Assembly: GCA_014155875.1 (NCBI GenBank)
Contig: JACEFZ010027086.1
Location: 1-64,000, forward strand
From: Cepaea nemoralis
Taxonomy: Eukaryota > Mollusca > Gastropoda > Stylommatophora > Helicidae
Reading direction: 5' to 3'
DNA length: 64,000 nucleotides
The first letter of the stretch is position 1. Each line of letters opens with the position of its first letter. Both the position numbers and the translations under genes were made by a program. A model generated the notes under the pieces. That model saw only the letters and a list, made by a program, of their open reading frames with translations, was not told the DNA's origin and searched no databases. This document shows, in pieces, positions 30,986-42,000 of the stretch.

Positions 30986-31329
30986 AAATCATTTGCCCGG
31001 GCTGTTTCCTGATCGTGTAGTCACGCACTCACACTGTCCACCCACGCTGACACTTGGCTTTAATGAAGAGCAGCCAGGCGATCTAATTCCAGATCCACCC
31101 CTTTGAAATGACACAGAACATTATAGTTACCATCCCGGATAAGGTTATCAGCCGGCACGTATAGCAAGCACGCTCTTTGTGAATACAGTTACAAATGTAT
31201 GGCATCGCTTACGTTAGTATATAGATAAGGCTCCAACGACCTAAAATAAAAGAAGAAAAGACCTCATAAGAGAAGAATTAAACATTAGCAAAACCAGAGC
31301 TGTTAAATTCACAACTCGTAAACAAAAAA
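30986..31329. other. Unassigned sequence
   Basis: Nothing recognised with confidence. Weak, frameshifted Lys-rich stretches near 31230-31320 might be decayed retroelement, but I cannot support it. Confidence 0.3.
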
Positions 31330-31545
31330 TTAAGTTGCAAGTCCTTCACAGGACGTAGTAGTCAACCCCATCTTTTTCGCTGTTTGTGATACCTGGGCAA
31401 ATGTTACGTTCAGTAGTTTGCCATTGTCTTCTGAATGACCAGCTCCTATACCTTTTTTCGAAAAAACCAGCACCGCTGTGTTTCGAACCCGGGTATACGG
31501 GCTCACAAACCGCGTTCGCAAGCTCTTAGCCACAGAGACGTTTTT
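31330..31545 (-). mobile_element. SINE-A copy
   Basis: The minus strand reads a tRNA-like head (GTCTCTGTGGCTAAGAGC, GGTTCGAAACAC), a TGGTTTTTTCG stretch, TCAGAAGACAATGGCAAACT, GGGGTTGACTACTACGTCCT and GTGAAGGACTTGC. It has the opposite orientation to the copy at 30530. Confidence 0.8.
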
Positions 31546-31785
31546 CGTAAAAAAAACATATAAAATAATAAGGAAGTAAGAAAATGGGAACTATGGGATA
31601 AAAGATGAGAGAGGAGGAGAAGCAGAAGTAGCAGCATCGGAAGGAAACAGAAAGTATTACAAAGAAAAAAAACAAGGAAAGTAAAATCAAAATTGGATGA
31701 TCAAAAATGTTAATAGGTCACCAACATTAGTTATCAAATGAATAGATGAATAGATAATATAACTAGGTTAGTGTAAACCATACTT
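31546..31785. other. A-rich unassigned sequence
   Basis: Purine-rich, with A-runs. Nothing recognised. Confidence 0.4.
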
Positions 31786-32205
31786 CGGGCGGAAGAGCGC
31801 AATTGGGAGGGTACAGGCCTTACCCTGGTGCGAGAAAATTCAAGCTAAAGACAAAATGTCATGGCAGGGCAGACCAAGCCCTACGCCTTGGTTGGCGGCT
31901 GGTCTAGGATCGAAGCTCCGACAGGCGGACAGTTAGAGCATTGCTTTGCTGATCCGGCAGCTTCTGCAGCTTGTCTTGTTCCAGATGTAGTGGTATTACC
32001 TTTCCTCTGGAGTGAACTAGGCAGGCCGAGAGAGGGATCATGCTGCATGGGCAACACATGATTTCTATATTTTAGCCCAGGCTTTGTGCTATAGAGAGGC
32101 AAAAACTCCACCCCTGGTCTTAACTGATCTCGGAATTTTTTGCCTTTTTAAAGCACAAAACTATCGTCTGTCAAGACGGCAAGGTGCCAATGAGATGGAT
32201 AGATA
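31786..32205 (+). repeat. Element X, copy 2 (empty site)
   Basis: Aligns with copy 1 from GCAATTGGGAGGGTACAGG through GATCCGGCAGCTTCTGCAGC to CGTCTGTCAAGACGGCAAGG. It runs straight through the position where copy 1 carries SINE-A. A degenerate LINE reverse transcriptase follows immediately. Confidence 0.75.
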
Positions 32206-32945
32206 GGTTGGAAACTTTGAGATATTTATGAATAGACCAATCCCAGAAGATCTAGATACCCAGCCTGCAGAAATAGAAATTAATATCTACCGTGAGACAC
32301 CATTTATTGCAAAAAATAAATCTGAAACCTATCAAACTCTTGAAGAATGGTAAAGCTGCTGGTCCTGGTGGTATACTAGCAGAACCATTACACCCAAAAC
32401 AAACACGCCATTTGAATAACCGCACACATTATTTATCATAGTCTAGAGGACTGCAAACTACAAGCAGAGTGGGGAGATGGATATCTGTCGAAGCTGCCAA
32501 CCAAAAGGCACCTTCGAAAAGGAAAATTAAAAATGAATAATGTTATTGTTTCTTCATGAGAAATTACAAAGAAGGATCATTCTGGGGAGTTTAGTAGGCC
32601 AAACAACAAAGGCATAAACAGCCAAGCTACTGACCAAATAACTAAGGGATGAACATTCAATCGTCAGACCAAACAGATCTCGTACTGACCAGATAGCCAC
32701 ATTACCAATACAAATAGAGCAAAACATTGAAATGAATTCATAGCTTTATAATGAATTTGTAGCGGCAAGACCTTTGACAGCATTGACAGCTAATCTTTTT
32801 GACAATTGTTGAGGAAATATGGAATTCCATAGATTCGTACAAGCCAGAACTCGAAACGACTGGATTAATAACAACCATGGTGAGAACTCGAAAATGGTTT
32901 ACATAGATATACTGCCGTAGTGAATTTACCTTCTGTAAGTTTGAT
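32206..32945 (+). pseudogene. Non-LTR reverse transcriptase, degenerate N-terminal half
   Basis: Frameshifted pieces in colinear order are MNRPIPEDLDTQPAEIEI, KNGKAAGPGGILAEPLHP (the conserved NGKAAGPDGI block), LRDEHSIVRPNRSRTDQIAT (the FRPNRSCTDQI block), then a decayed region ending GNMEFHRF, in the place of the catalytic Asp block. At least six disruptions are present. The family is uncertain: it is one of the RT lineages in the window, but it does not overlap the other fragments. Confidence 0.75.
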
Positions 32946-33270
32946 CATCTTACAGCTTGAATTAAGGAACATAAACCTGCGCATGTAAATCTAGTCAGTA
33001 GCAAGGGTAGAGGTGATGACATGCGGATGTAGACAGAGGCAGTGTAATCGAAGTCTGACATTGGATAGAAGAATGTAATAACTGACATCACACAGGTGTA
33101 ACTGATGCAGTGTCGAAGGATAATATATCGCCACATGTGATATCCCATTTGAACAGAAAATCGATATATCGCCATACTAGAGTCATGTTTTTATTCGTTT
33201 CGTTTCGCGATATCTTCCGCAGTTTCAATTCTCAATGGATATTTAGAGTATAATACTTATCCACGTGACG
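32946..33270. other. Unassigned sequence
   Basis: Nothing recognised. Confidence 0.4.
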
Positions 33271-33510
33271 GACTCCGTGGCGGAGGATTTACAGACGCAG
33301 TTCGTGATCCCGCATACCCGCATTCGAAATAAAGCTGTGCGCGGTTTGGCAGCAGACCGCGTTGCGCTGGTGTTTTACGAAATAGTATGGGTGCCGATCG
33401 CTCAGAAAGCCATGGCAAACTATTGAAGGTACATTTGCCAAGGCATCAACAACTGCAAAAAATGCTGATGTTGACTGCAAACGTCATGTAAAGGATATGT
33501 AACTAACTTT
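33271..33510 (+). mobile_element. SINE-A copy, near full length
   Basis: CTCCGTGGCGGAGGATTTAC (box A-like), GCATTCGAAATAAAG (box B-like), GTTTGGCAGCAGACCGCG, TCAGAAAGCCATGGCAAACT, GATGTTGACTGCAAACGTCA and TGTAAAGGATATGTAACTAA. It lacks a clear flanking duplication. Confidence 0.85.
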
Positions 33511-33603
33511 AACTTGTCCATTTAATTGTGCACCATGGCTGGTCCAAACATATGTTTTGTTTGGCACAGAATCAGTTAAGAGTATATTCGGTAACAAAGT
33601 CCA

Positions 33604-34392
33604 ACTATGATAGTAATGTACGAGAACTATGATAGTAATGTACGAGAACTATGATAGTAATGTACGAGAACTATGATAGTAATCTACGAGAACTATGATA
33701 GTAATGTACGAGAACTATGATAGTAATGTACGAGAACTATGATAGTAATGTACGAGAACTATGATAGTAATGTACGAGAACTATGATAGTAATGTACGAG
33801 AACTATGATAGTAATCTACGAGAACTATGATAGTAATGTACGAGAACTATGATAGTAATGTACGAGAACTATGATAGTAATGTACGAGAACTATGATAGT
33901 AATCTACGAGAACTATGATAGTAATGTACGAGAACTATGATAGTAATGTACGAGAACTATGATAGTAATCTACGAGAACTATGATAGTAATGTACGAGAA
34001 CTATGATAGTAATGTACGAGAACTATGATAGTAATCTACGAGAACTATGATAGTAATGTACGAGAACTATGATAGTAATGTACGAGAACTATGATAGTAA
34101 TGTACGAGAACTATGATAGTAATGTACGAGAACTATGATAGTAATGTACGAGAACTATGATAGTAATGTACGAGAACTATGATAGTAATGTACGAGAACT
34201 ATGATAGTAATGTACGAGAACTATGATAGTAATCTACGAGAACTATGATAGTAATGTACGAGAACTATGATAGTAATGTACGAGAACTATGATAGTAATC
34301 TACAAGAACTATGATAGTAATCTACGAGAACTATGATAGTAATGTACGAGAACTATGATAGTAATGTACGAGAACTATGATAGTGTACGAGA
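33604..34392 (+). repeat. 22-bp satellite, about 36 units
   Basis: Units AACTATGATAGTAATGTACG plus AG are almost identical. A G-to-C variant (AATCTACGAG) marks eight units, at about 33681, 33813, 33901, 33967, 34033, 34231, 34297 and 34319. The last units have a C-to-A change (TACAAG) and a deletion (GATAGTGTACGAG). Confidence 0.95.
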
Positions 34393-34489
34393 AAGCTTTC
34401 CACGCCTTCTTCACGTTCTTAAACTTGAATAGAACATTAATTGTGTTCCGAAAGTCCTAGGTTCATTTATAATTCTCAAGTGTAATTTG

Positions 34490-34610
34490 TTCGGAAACCC
34501 CCTTGGGTCGTCGCTTGAGTACAGAGATCGTGCTGTGTACAAGGCATTCGACTGGCCGCTCTACGTAAAGAGACCGAGCTCTAATGGGTTATACCCGGTG
34601 CAGTACTCTA
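34490..34610 (+). mobile_element. SINE-B 3' half
   Basis: GGGTCGTCGCTTGAGTACAG, GAGATCGTGCTGTGTACAAG, AGAGACCGAGCTCTAATGGG and TTATACCCGGTGCAG align with the SINE-B copy at 46190-46275. Confidence 0.75.
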
Positions 34611-34880
34611 AGAGGCCGGCACGGCATAATGGATAAGAGCGCTCATTCTTAGACATCCGGTGCGCTGATGCCTAGGTAGGGAGTTCAACCACTACACAGG
34701 TCAGTTGGACAAAAAATGTGACTTCTCGCTCTTGACTTGGGGATGTAAATCATAAGTACCTCAGAAGTCGGAGTTGGTTGTCTGTTGGCGAGGACCACTA
34801 GTAATAAGGCAGCTAATCCACACGCAAAATTAAGTCCAATGAACTAGAAGCAGTAGTACGTGTATGGACTAGGCTTGAGT
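34611..34880 (+). mobile_element. SINE-C copy, full length
   Basis: The head GGCACGGCATAATGGATAAG and the box B region GGGAGTTCAACCACTAC are followed by CTTGACTTGGGGATGTAAAT, CAGAAGTCGGAGTTGG, GCTAATCCACACGCAAAATT and CTTGAGTTCAAAGC. It abuts the SINE-B fragment. Confidence 0.85.
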
Positions 34881-35002
34881 TCAAAGCAAACGTAGGCAAC
34901 ATAAAACATGAATACACTACAGAAAGTAACAAAAGACTATACACTGGACAAGATAGGAAAAGCAGTACAGGAAATACGTTTATGAAATTGAATGGTCAGG
35001 AA

Positions 35003-35170
35003 TATTCTTCTTCTTCTTCTTCTTCTTCTTCTTCTTCTTCTTCTTCTTCTTCTTCTTCTTCTTCTTCTTCTTCTTCTTCTTCTTCTTCTTCTTCTTCTTC
35101 TTCTTCTTCTTCTTCTTCTTCTTCTTCATCTTCTTCTTCTCCTCCTATTCTGCTTCTTCCTCTTCTTCTT
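35003..35170 (+). repeat. (TTC)n tract
   Basis: About 43 TTC units, then interrupted CTCCTATTC..CTTCCTCTTCTTC. Ser, Leu and Glu homopolymer frames are artefacts. A LINE-delta fragment begins at its right edge. Confidence 0.95.
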
Positions 35171-35175
35171 GCCCA

Positions 35176-36386
35176 AGGGAGCTCACTCTCCAAGATTGAG
35201 GACAATGGCAGCAATCGGGGTAGATCAGAGGATGCTTTACAAGCTCCTTCAGCAGTTAATTTCTGTAACTGAGTATGGCTGACAGTATCAAAGAGCCAGC
35301 TATAGAGGTTGGATCGCATTCACAATGCTACCATATGGGTAATCCTTGGGTGCACACAGGACACACCAATTATATGTATAAGGCATATCCTGCCGCTACC
35401 AACAATGACGGATAGGCATAGGGTCCTTCTGGCCAAATGGTATCTGAGAGTTGCTGCAGATAGGGATCACCCCCTGCATGCAGTCATGGATATTGTCAAG
35501 GGTCATATACTAAGACGAGGCAGGTCCTGGATGGCACAGGCAGAACTTTCTATACGTCAGGTGTGTGATCTAGGGACCATCAATTGTACAAAATGAGTGG
35601 GTTGAAGTTCCGAAAGACACGACGGACTGGCACAACGTAATAGTAACACTGGGTCGTGAATGCAGAGAATGGGAAGCAGGCAACACTGAGTTTGAAGTGC
35701 AACAGCTGATCCACAGTAACACACATCAAGGTGGCGTAGTCATCTACACCGATGGGTCAGTGGTGAGAGGAAGACGTAGTGGTTGAGGTTTCATTGCAAA
35801 GGCTAATGGACGAGTCTTGAAAAAAAGGAGAATCTGGCATATGAGACTACGACCTCCAGCATGAGAATGGAGATGGAGGCGGTAACAGCGGCATTTCGTT
35901 GGCTAGAGGAGACTACTGCAACACACATTGTACTCATTAAGAATTCAAAAAGTATGCTTAGTAAGGTGGAGAAAGGAATGTTTCGTGTGAAATGCCTCTC
36001 GTCGCTTCGGAGGTCACAGATTGTGAGAATAGTATGGATATTTTGCCCTGGCCATGCGGGTGTACGGGGGAATGAACAGGCTGAAATGCTAGCAGGGAAT
36101 GCACCTCTTGGTGGTAGAATGCCTTTGGACAAAGAGGAAGAGGTCGTGCGCTTGTGGGACCATTTGGAGAAGGTGGGGGAACAGATTGACAAGCCATATG
36201 TGGAAAGAATGAGATTGCGGGGGAACGGCAGGGGTTCTGGAAGAATCTCGAAACTTAGAGGACAGACCAGGAGAACTTTTAATCACATAGCGGTGGGAAC
36301 TATTAGTAGTATGACTCTTTGCTGGGTGTTTAACGAGGGGACGGAGCACGTATGGGAATGTCCTGAGTGCAGTGATGTCGGTTCTT
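35176..36386 (+). pseudogene. LINE-delta RT C-terminus plus RNase H, degenerate
   Basis: The first open block (35309-35596) reads LDRIHNATIWVILGCTQDTP, then ILPLPTMTDRHRVLLAKWYL, the connection region after the RT of I-group non-LTR elements. After frameshifts, an RNase H domain begins GVVIYTDGSV (about 35733), with the first catalytic Asp. It continues in 35861-36388 with MRMEMEAVTAAFRWLEET (catalytic Glu), VLIKNSKSMLSKVEKGMF and WIFCPGHAGVRGNEQAEMLA. Two expected catalytic Asp residues are changed: TDS reads KNS and ERAD reads EQAE. RNase H would remove the RNA strand during cDNA synthesis; this copy could not. Confidence 0.85.
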
Positions 36387-36424
36387 AACTCAACTCAACT
36401 CAACTAAACAACTCAATTCAACTA
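36387..36424 (+). repeat. (ACTCA)n-type tail of LINE-delta
   Basis: The LINE-delta stop region is followed by TTAACTCAACTCAACTCAAC and degenerate continuations, in the position of a 3' tail. A pentanucleotide tail differs from the (CTAA)n seen at the related minus-strand end near 51885. Confidence 0.7.
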
Positions 36425-37455
36425 TTTCTCTTCTTACGAGGGGAATACGTGGTATCTAACTATACTCATAACACAGATGTCATCGCTTTCCGACATCAGC
36501 AAGGATTACATTGTAAACAGTTGCCATATAATAACAAGGGCTCTATCTATATATCTGCCTGGGTAGGCTTTCTTCCCTAGCATGTTGGTGAGGGCAGCAA
36601 CGGTAAGGCCAGCTTCTTCCGACCTCCAACTGCATAAACGTCTAGGCATATCGAATTCGCAGATCGAATTCGGATTTGAATCCGCTAACGTCTGATCCTA
36701 AGGTGGACACCGCAGTCTCTCAATCGTGCCATGTATCATCTTAATTCATCCAGTAGTATGCTCTTTGCATACTATCTTAAGAATATTTTTCTGACATTTC
36801 TGCGTAGGATATATTCATTAGAATTGCAGCCGTAAATACGTAATTGTTTCTCGTGGAGCCATAAAGTTCTATCTATCTTTTACTAATCAGTGTGTATTAT
36901 CACTGTAACTGTTGTTTTCACTGAAAGTAATGATTCTTGTTGCTAGTTTTATGAATCTCTTCACGCACCCCACCCACGGGAAATCTGCTAATTATCCCGC
37001 CAAACAAGATCATTATCAAAGAATTGCTTACGTGAGGCAAGCAAATAGATATGAACACAATCATGACAGGTGGGTACTGGGATTGCATTAGCCCTTTCTC
37101 GACAACCTAAGTCGAACTGGCTAGTACTGTAGCGTCACTCTGTGTGGTTGCTGTCCCCGATAGTTCGTGTTAGGCTTGAGTGTCTCTAGTCGTTGATTTA
37201 TTTTTGTTGAGTTTTTGATTGTCTTGTTAATGGTGCCGTCACTTGTATTGTGTCAACCTGGTATGAATGTTCAGTGTATGCACGTCTTCACATGGTCTGA
37301 CTTAGTACTTTGTAGTCGTGTCCCCAAGGCAGAGGTCCCTGATATGTGACTCCCAAGTCCTGGCGTGAACATGTTAGATTACAGATAGCTTTGGTGAAGA
37401 TAAAGAAATAGTATTCTGACGGTCTGGGTAGGATTAATAAATGGACTATGAATAG
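36425..37455. other. Unassigned sequence
   Basis: About 1 kb in which I recognise no domain or repeat. Any gene here would have to be a short exon I cannot see. Confidence 0.4.
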
Positions 37456-38045
37456 TTTAAGAGAATCGGTACAACTATCTCGGAACAGACATAACATCTG
37501 ATGGGAGGTGCTTAGGAGAGGTTAGAACAAGAATCGCTATAGCGAAGGTAGTCTTCTGCTAGATGGATAACATACTGACCAATAAAGAGATGTCAACTGT
37601 TACAAGAAAAAGATTGTTGAAGTGCTACATAGAACCTGTACTTATGTATGAATGTGAAACGTGGACAATCAGCAGACAAGCTGTAAAAAATCTAATAGGA
37701 GAGGAAATGTGATTTCTGTGGAATACCATGGAAAGGCAGAAAATCATATTTGTAAGTCCTACAAGAAGCAAATTAATACTATAAATTAATTAGAGAAATG
37801 AAACGTGGACTGTCAAAATTTTTTGAGCATGTTATGAGAAGAAATAAAAAAATTATATAACTTGATGACAACTGGCAAGACTGAGGGGAAAAGAATAAGA
37901 GGAAGGCAGAGACGTTAATATCTGGATGGCTTGGCCACGTACATGGTCGATTAAAAACACCAGAGCTGATCCACGATTCTGGTGATCGAGTGAGATTGTG
38001 AAACATGACCGCCCACGCCTATCGGCATGGCACATGATGATGATT
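37456..38045 (+). pseudogene. LINE-alpha RT C-terminal fragment to 3' end
   Basis: Frames read YNYLGTDITSDGRCLGEVRT (the RT primer-grip-side YLGxxITSDGR block), MDNILTNKEMSTVTRKRLLK, CYIEPVLMYECETWTISRQA and, after disruptions, GKRIRGRQRR. The end reads TAHAYRHGT-like, followed by GATGATGATT. At least five frameshifts or stops are present. It overlaps the RT fragment at 22840 but lacks YADD. Confidence 0.8.
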
Positions 38046-38139
38046 AATAGTTTAGTGAACGTTAAAGACATACTTTAGATGGCTTGGTGAAGTTAAAGAA
38101 ATTAATTACGGATAAACTGACTCAGACAAACAGACAGAC

Positions 38140-39050
38140 AAATGTTATCTCGGAGAAGGTAAGGAGATAGACAAAGACAGCGGATATCTTGGGTAAATAA
38201 ATAGTCAATGGATAGTTTTTTACTAGAGAGACAATGAATAGGTTGGTGAAGCTAAGGTATTAATCAATGGATAGTTTGGTGAAGTTATAGAGTTAGACAA
38301 TGGATAGTTTCGTGAATTAAATAAGTTAGACAATGGATAGTTCGGTGAAATAAAAGAGTTAATCAATGGATAGTTTGGTGAAGGTAATAGACAATGGGTA
38401 GTTTGGCGAAGGTAAAGAGGTAGACAATGGGTAGTTTGGTGAAATAAAAGAGTTAATCAATGGATAGTTTGGCGAAGGTAAAGAGGTAGACAATGGGTAG
38501 TTTGGTGAAGGTAAAGAGGTAGACAATGGGTAGTTTGGTGAAGGTAAAGAGGTAGACAATGGGTAGTTTGGTGAAGGTAAAGAGGTAGACAAAGGGTAGT
38601 TTGGTGAAGGTAAAGAGGTAGACAGGAGATAACAAAAGATAGGACAGGTTGATGTGAGTTGGTTAAGGAGCTGTGCACTGCCCCATTGGGGGATAAGGAA
38701 AAAAAGAAAAAGGTAGACAAAGGATAGCTTTGTAAAGAGATAAAAAAGAATAACCTGGTCAAGAGGCAGACGTATGGCTTGGTAGATATACACAAATAGG
38801 CAACGGATAACTATCTGTTTGATTAACTTATACTTTATTGAAGGTAAAGTGATAGACAACATATAGTTTACTGAAGGTAAAAAAATAAACAAAATATTGA
38901 TATTTAAGGTAAAGAAATAGACAACATATAGTTTATAGAAGCTAAAAAGATACACAGCAGGTAGCTAGGTAAAATGATAAACAACGTGTAACTAGGTAAA
39001 GAGATCAACAACGCACAGATATGTAAATAGATTTTTTTTTTAAACGTGTA
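38140..39050 (+). repeat. 33-bp minisatellite and degenerate transition
   Basis: The 33-bp units carry GGTAGTTTGGTGAAGGTAAA and GAGGTAGACAATG (clean at 38340-38640). To the right (38640-39050) the motif GGTAAAGAGATAGACAA decays and grades into the 27-bp array, so the two arrays appear related. Minus-strand frames repeating PIVYLFTFTKL are artefacts. Confidence 0.85.
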
Positions 39051-42000
39051 GCTAGGTAAAGAGATAAACAACGTGTAGCTATGAAAGGAGATAAACAACA
39101 CGCAGATGAGTAAAGAGAGAAACAACACATTTAAAGGTAAATAGATAAACAACGCATTGAAAGGTAAATAGATAAACAACGCATTGAAAGGTAAATAGAT
39201 AAACAACGCATTGAAAGGTAAATAGATAAACAACGCATTGAAAGGTAAATAGATAAACAACGCATTGCTATGTAAAGAGATAAACAGCGCATTGTTCAGT
39301 AAAGAGAGAAACAACGCATTTAAAGGTAAAGAGATAAACAACGCATTGATATGTAAAGAAATAAACAACGCATTGCTCAGTAAAGAGAGAAACAACGCAT
39401 TTAAACGTAAAGAGATAAAGAACGCATTGATATGTAAAGAAATAAACAACGCATTGTTCAGTAAAGAGAGAAACAACGCATTTAAAGGTAAAGAGATAAA
39501 CAACGCATTGCTATTTAAAGAGATAAACAGCGCATTGCTCAGTAAAGAGAGAAACAACGCATTTAAAGGTAAAGAGATAAACAACGCATTGCTATGTAAA
39601 GAGATAAACAGCGCATTGCTGTGTAAAGAAATAAAAAACGCATAGCTAAGTAAAGAGATAAACAACGCACAGCTATGTAAAGAGATAAACAACGCACAGC
39701 TAAGTAAAGAGATAAACAACGCAAAGTTAGGTAAAGAGATAACGCGTAGATAGGTTAAGAGATAAACAACGCACAGCTGAGTAAATAGATAACGCACAGC
39801 TAGTAAAGAGATAAAAAAAAACACTCAGCTAAGTAAAGAAATAAACAACGCATAGCTAAGTAAAGAGATAAACAATGCATTACTAAGTAAAGAGATAAAC
39901 AACGCAAAGCTAGGCAAAGAGATAAACAATGCATAGCTAAGTAAAGAGATAAACAATGCATTACTAAGTAAAGAGATAAACAATGCATTACTAAGTAAAG
40001 AGATAAACAATGCATTACTAAGTAAAGAGATAAACAATGCATTACTAAGTAAAGAGATAAACAATGCATTACTAAGTAAAGAGATAAACAACGCATAGCT
40101 AAGTAAAGAGATAAACAATGCATTACTAAGTAAAGAGATAAACAACGCAAAGCTAGGCAAAGAGATAAACAATGCATAGCTAAGTAAAGAGATAAACAAT
40201 GCATTACTAAGTAAAGAGATAAACAATGCATTACTAAGTAAAGTGATAAACAACACATAGCTAAGTAAAGGGATAAACAATGCATAGCTAAGTAAAGAGA
40301 TAAACAATGCATTACTAAGTAAAGAGATAAACAATGCATTACTAAGTAAAGAGATAAACAACGCAAAGCTAGGCAAAGAGATAAACAATGCATAGCTAAG
40401 TAAAGAGATAAACAATGCATTACTAAGTAAAGAGATAAACAACGCAAAGCTAGGCAAAGAGATAAACAATGCATAGCTAAGTAAAGAGATAAACAATGCA
40501 TTACTAAGTAAAGAGATAAACAACGCATTACTAAGTAAAGAGATAACCAATGCATTACTAAGTAAAGAGATAAACAATGCATTACTAAGTAAAGAGATAA
40601 ACAATGCATTACTAAGTAAGAGATAAACAATGCATTACTAAGTAAAGAGATAAACAACGCAAAGCTAGGCAAAGAGATAAACAACGCCATAGCTAAGTAA
40701 AGAGATAACAATGCATTACTAAGTAAAGAGATAAACAATGCATTACTAAGTAAGAGATAAACAATGCATTACTAAGTAAAGAGATAAACAATGCATTACT
40801 AAGTAAAGAGATAAACAATGCATTACTAAGTAAAGAGATAAAACAATGCATTACTAAGTAAAGAAGATAAACAATGCATTACTAAGTAAAGAGATAAACA
40901 ATGCATTACTAAGTAAAGAGATAAACAATGCATTACTAAGTAAAGAGATAAACAATGCATTACTAAGTAAAGAGATAAACAACGCAAAGCTAGGCAAAGA
41001 GATAAACAATGCATACTAAGTAAAGAAGATAAACAATGCATTACTAAGTAAAGAGATAAACAACGCAAAGCTAGGCAAAGAGATAAACAATGCATAGCTA
41101 AGTAAAGAGATAAACAATGCATTACTAAGTAAAGAGATAAACAATGCATTACTAAGTAAAGAGATAAACAATGCATTACTAAGTTAAAGAGATAAACAAT
41201 GCATTACTAAGTAAAGAGATAAACAATGCATTACTAAGTAAAGAGATAAACAATGCATTACTAAGTAAAGAGATAAACAATGCATTACTAAGTAAAGAGA
41301 TAAACAATGCATTACTAAGTAAAGAGATAAACAATGCATTACTAAGTAAAGAGATAAACAATGCATTACTAAGTAAAGAGATAAACAATGCATTACTAAG
41401 TAAAGAGATAAACAATGCATTACTAAGTAAAGAGATAAACAACGCCAAAGCTAGGCAAAGAGATAAAACAATGCATTACTAAGTAAAGAGATAAACAATG
41501 CATTACTAAGTAAAGAGATAAACAACGCCAAAGCTAAGGCAAAAGAGATAAACAATGCATAGCTAAGTAAAGAGATAAACAATGCATTACTAAGTAAAGA
41601 GATAAACAATGCATTACTAAGTAAAGAGATAAACAATGCATTACTAAGTAAAGAGATAACAATGCATTACTAAGTAAAGAGATAAACAATGCATTACTAA
41701 GTAAGAGATAAACAATGCATTACTAAGTAAAGAGATAAACAATGCATTACTAAGTAAAGAGATAAACAATGCATTACTAAGTAAAGAGATAAACAATGCA
41801 TTCCTAAGTAAAGAGATAAACAACGCAAAGCTAGGCAAAGAGATAAACAACGCATAGCTAAGTAAAGAGATAAACAATGCATTACTAAGTAAAGAGATAA
41901 ACAACGCAAAGCTAGGCAAAGAGATAAACAATGCATAGCTAAGTAAAGTGATAAACAACACATAGCTAAGTAAAGGGATAAACAATGCATAGCTAAGTAA

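Noticed and set aside
33604..34392. CRISPR-like regular repeat array (also 3444-4205, 4600-5640)
   Set aside because: Units are directly adjacent with no unique spacers, no cas genes are present and the genome is eukaryotic. These are minisatellites.
36089..36349. Minus-strand frames opposite the LINE-delta RNase H (35803-36349)
   Set aside because: They lie antisense to a clearly homologous RNase H frame; their apparent length is a shadow.
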